From NCBI GenBank assembly GCA_021785235.1, contig JAJYGB010000655.1:1-5981 (forward strand): a stretch of DNA of 5,981 bases. Reading direction: 5' to 3'. Numbering within the stretch: the stretch's first letter is position 1; every line of letters begins with the position of its first letter. The notes beneath the pieces were generated by a model. That model saw only the letters and a list, made by a program, of their open reading frames with translations, was not told the DNA's origin and did no database searches. The stretch is from Bacteroidota bacterium. Lineage in GTDB: Bacteria; Bacteroidota; Kryptoniia; Kryptoniales; JAKASW01. The translations under genes were made by a program, and so were the position numbers. This document shows, piece after piece, positions 5,497 to 5,981 of the stretch.

Positions 5497-5509
5497 CCTG
5501 CCAGGCAGG
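5497..5509. repeat. Perfect palindrome CCTGCC-A-GGCAGG
   Basis: Six-base arms flank a single central A, between repeat copies B and C. The same AGGCAGG word occurs in tandem at 5361-5374, on the other side of copy B, so copy B is flanked by related GC-rich words. Confidence 0.5.
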
Positions 5510-5518
5510 CACCGACAA

Positions 5519-5620
5519 TATTACACAGTCCGAAGGACCCTTCGGGAGGTCCACGGAGGAACAAAAGAGAGATCCACGAAGAAAAGAGTAGACGTTGTGC
5601 TTATCTCTGCGAAATGTTTA
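5519..5620. repeat. CACGGAG/CTCTGTG segmented palindromic repeat, degenerate copy C
   Basis: It begins ATTACACAG, continues with CCACGGAGGA and ATCCACGAAGA, and ends ATCTCTGCGAAATGTT, following the order of copy B with more changes. The right half is largely lost: only one CTCTG unit is clear. A hairpin insert (5530-5545) interrupts its first unit. Confidence 0.6.
5530..5545. repeat. Perfect hairpin CCGAAGG-AC-CCTTCGG
   Basis: Seven-base arms surround a two-base centre. A second pairing, GTCC-GAA-GGAC (5528-5538), overlaps it, so two alternative small stem-loops are possible. No U-tract follows on either strand. It sits inside repeat copy C. Confidence 0.5.
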
Positions 5621-5701
5621 AAGGCACGCGGCCTGCAGGTCGATGGATGAGCCGGTTAATGGTGGGTGAACTTGCTGTCTGCTGCAATTTCAATTTATCA
5701 A

Positions 5702-5981
5702 TTAAGTCTCATTTGCCTTTCGCAGATTCAGCCGCACGGCATCGAGAATAATTGCCTTCAGCGCCGCCTCATCCACCTTAGCATCTTCATAGAAGTCGAT
5801 GGCGCGAACCGACTTGCTGTCGAGCCGGGTATTGAAGAGTTTCTTCGGATCTTTGATTTGAGCGCCTTTCGGGAACGTCAGCCTCACGGCGTTCTTGAGC
5901 GTATCTGCTACGCATAATATTCCTTCGTGAGACCAGACAGGGACTCCGCTTGGCTTGGAAGGCTTCTTCCATTTCACCTCT
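5702..5981 (-). CDS. DUF1801-like protein, C-terminal part (5' end outside window)
   Basis: The frame is open to the right edge and reads EVKWKKPSKPSGVPVWSHEGILCVADTL... from the edge. The GTG at 5977 falls inside what looks like the conserved VKW.KP motif, so the real start is probably further right. The visible order, a W-x-x-P-like start, GILCVADTLKNAVRLTFPKGAQIKDPKKLFN, then a helical end DEAALKAIILDAVRLN, fits DUF1801 (YdhG-like) proteins, which are usually about 110-150 residues. They are small cytoplasmic proteins of unknown or poorly defined role. The repeat region downstream separates it from the AhpD-like gene, so co-transcription is uncertain. Confidence 0.72.
   Translation of the reverse strand, partial: EVKWKKPSKPSGVPVWSHEGILCVADTLKNAVRLTFPKGAQIKDPKKLFNTRLDSKSVRAIDFYEDAKVDEAALKAIILDAVRLNLRKANET

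Larger units (their letters stand above)
5265..5701. other. Gene-free repeat region
   Basis: This 437-base gap holds two segmented palindromic repeats (copies B and C), a tandem AGGCAGG duplication (5361-5374) and two perfect GC-rich hairpins. The open frames crossing it consist of translated repeats and resemble no protein, so I call no gene. The part nearest the AhpD-like gene (5265-5340) should carry its promoter, but I cannot pick convincing boxes. Confidence 0.65.

Noticed and set aside
5377..5620. CRISPR array
   Set aside because: The units are only 10-13 bases, inverted between halves, with no spacers of constant length and no cas gene in view.
5340..5751. Several open frames across the repeats on both strands
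   Set aside because: They translate repeat units (for example TQRICSSLRG or LCPSVILCGTL) and are repeat artefacts rather than genes.

Overview
The window looks like accessory or flexible chromosome of an uncultured, medium-GC bacterium. Genes have good Shine-Dalgarno sites of the GGAGG type. The gene families do not identify a phylum. The dispersed CACGGAG/CTCTGTG repeats and the TTTAGAATTT-like intergenic repeats suggest a genome rich in extragenic palindromes, of the kind I associate with environmental Bacteroidota/Ignavibacteria-like lineages. That placement is a weak inference.

Layout. (1) Positions 2-655 on the plus strand hold the C-terminal three quarters of a type II restriction endonuclease of the NgoMIV family (GCCGGC specificity predicted). 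It is cut by the left window edge. No methyltransferase is visible here. (2) Facing it on the minus strand is a 145-residue protein with two variant TFIIB-type zinc ribbons (1128-691). (3) After a 297-base gap with no convincing gene, all remaining genes also read leftward. In transcription order they are: a DUF1801-like protein cut by the right edge (5981-5702), 437 bases of repeat DNA, an AhpD/carboxymuconolactone-decarboxylase-like protein (5264-4668), a short repeat-bearing gap, a SnoaL/NTF2-like protein (4472-4107), a TfoX N-terminal-domain protein (4095-3730), two YCII/DGPF proteins (3733-3329 and 3251-2907), an AT-rich inverted repeat, and an ECF sigma factor with a long C-terminal extension (2709-1426).

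How the genes may work together. A long sigma factor with the LLFNEGY motif and a TPR-like C-terminus, next to DGPF-motif YCII proteins, is the hallmark of ECF group 42. The likely model is a sigma factor without an anti-sigma partner, controlled through its own C-terminal domain and driving the neighbouring small proteins. The TfoX-like gene overlaps the second YCII gene by four bases and sits 11 bases after the SnoaL-like gene, so these three form a tight transcriptional unit. The SnoaL-like and AhpD-like genes belong to families usually linked with the other C-terminally extended group, ECF41, so this locus mixes hallmarks of both groups.

The intergenic DNA deserves as much attention as the genes. 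There are three copies of a segmented near-palindromic repeat between 4549 and 5620, GC-rich hairpins within and between the last two copies, and an inverted repeat just upstream of the sigma gene.
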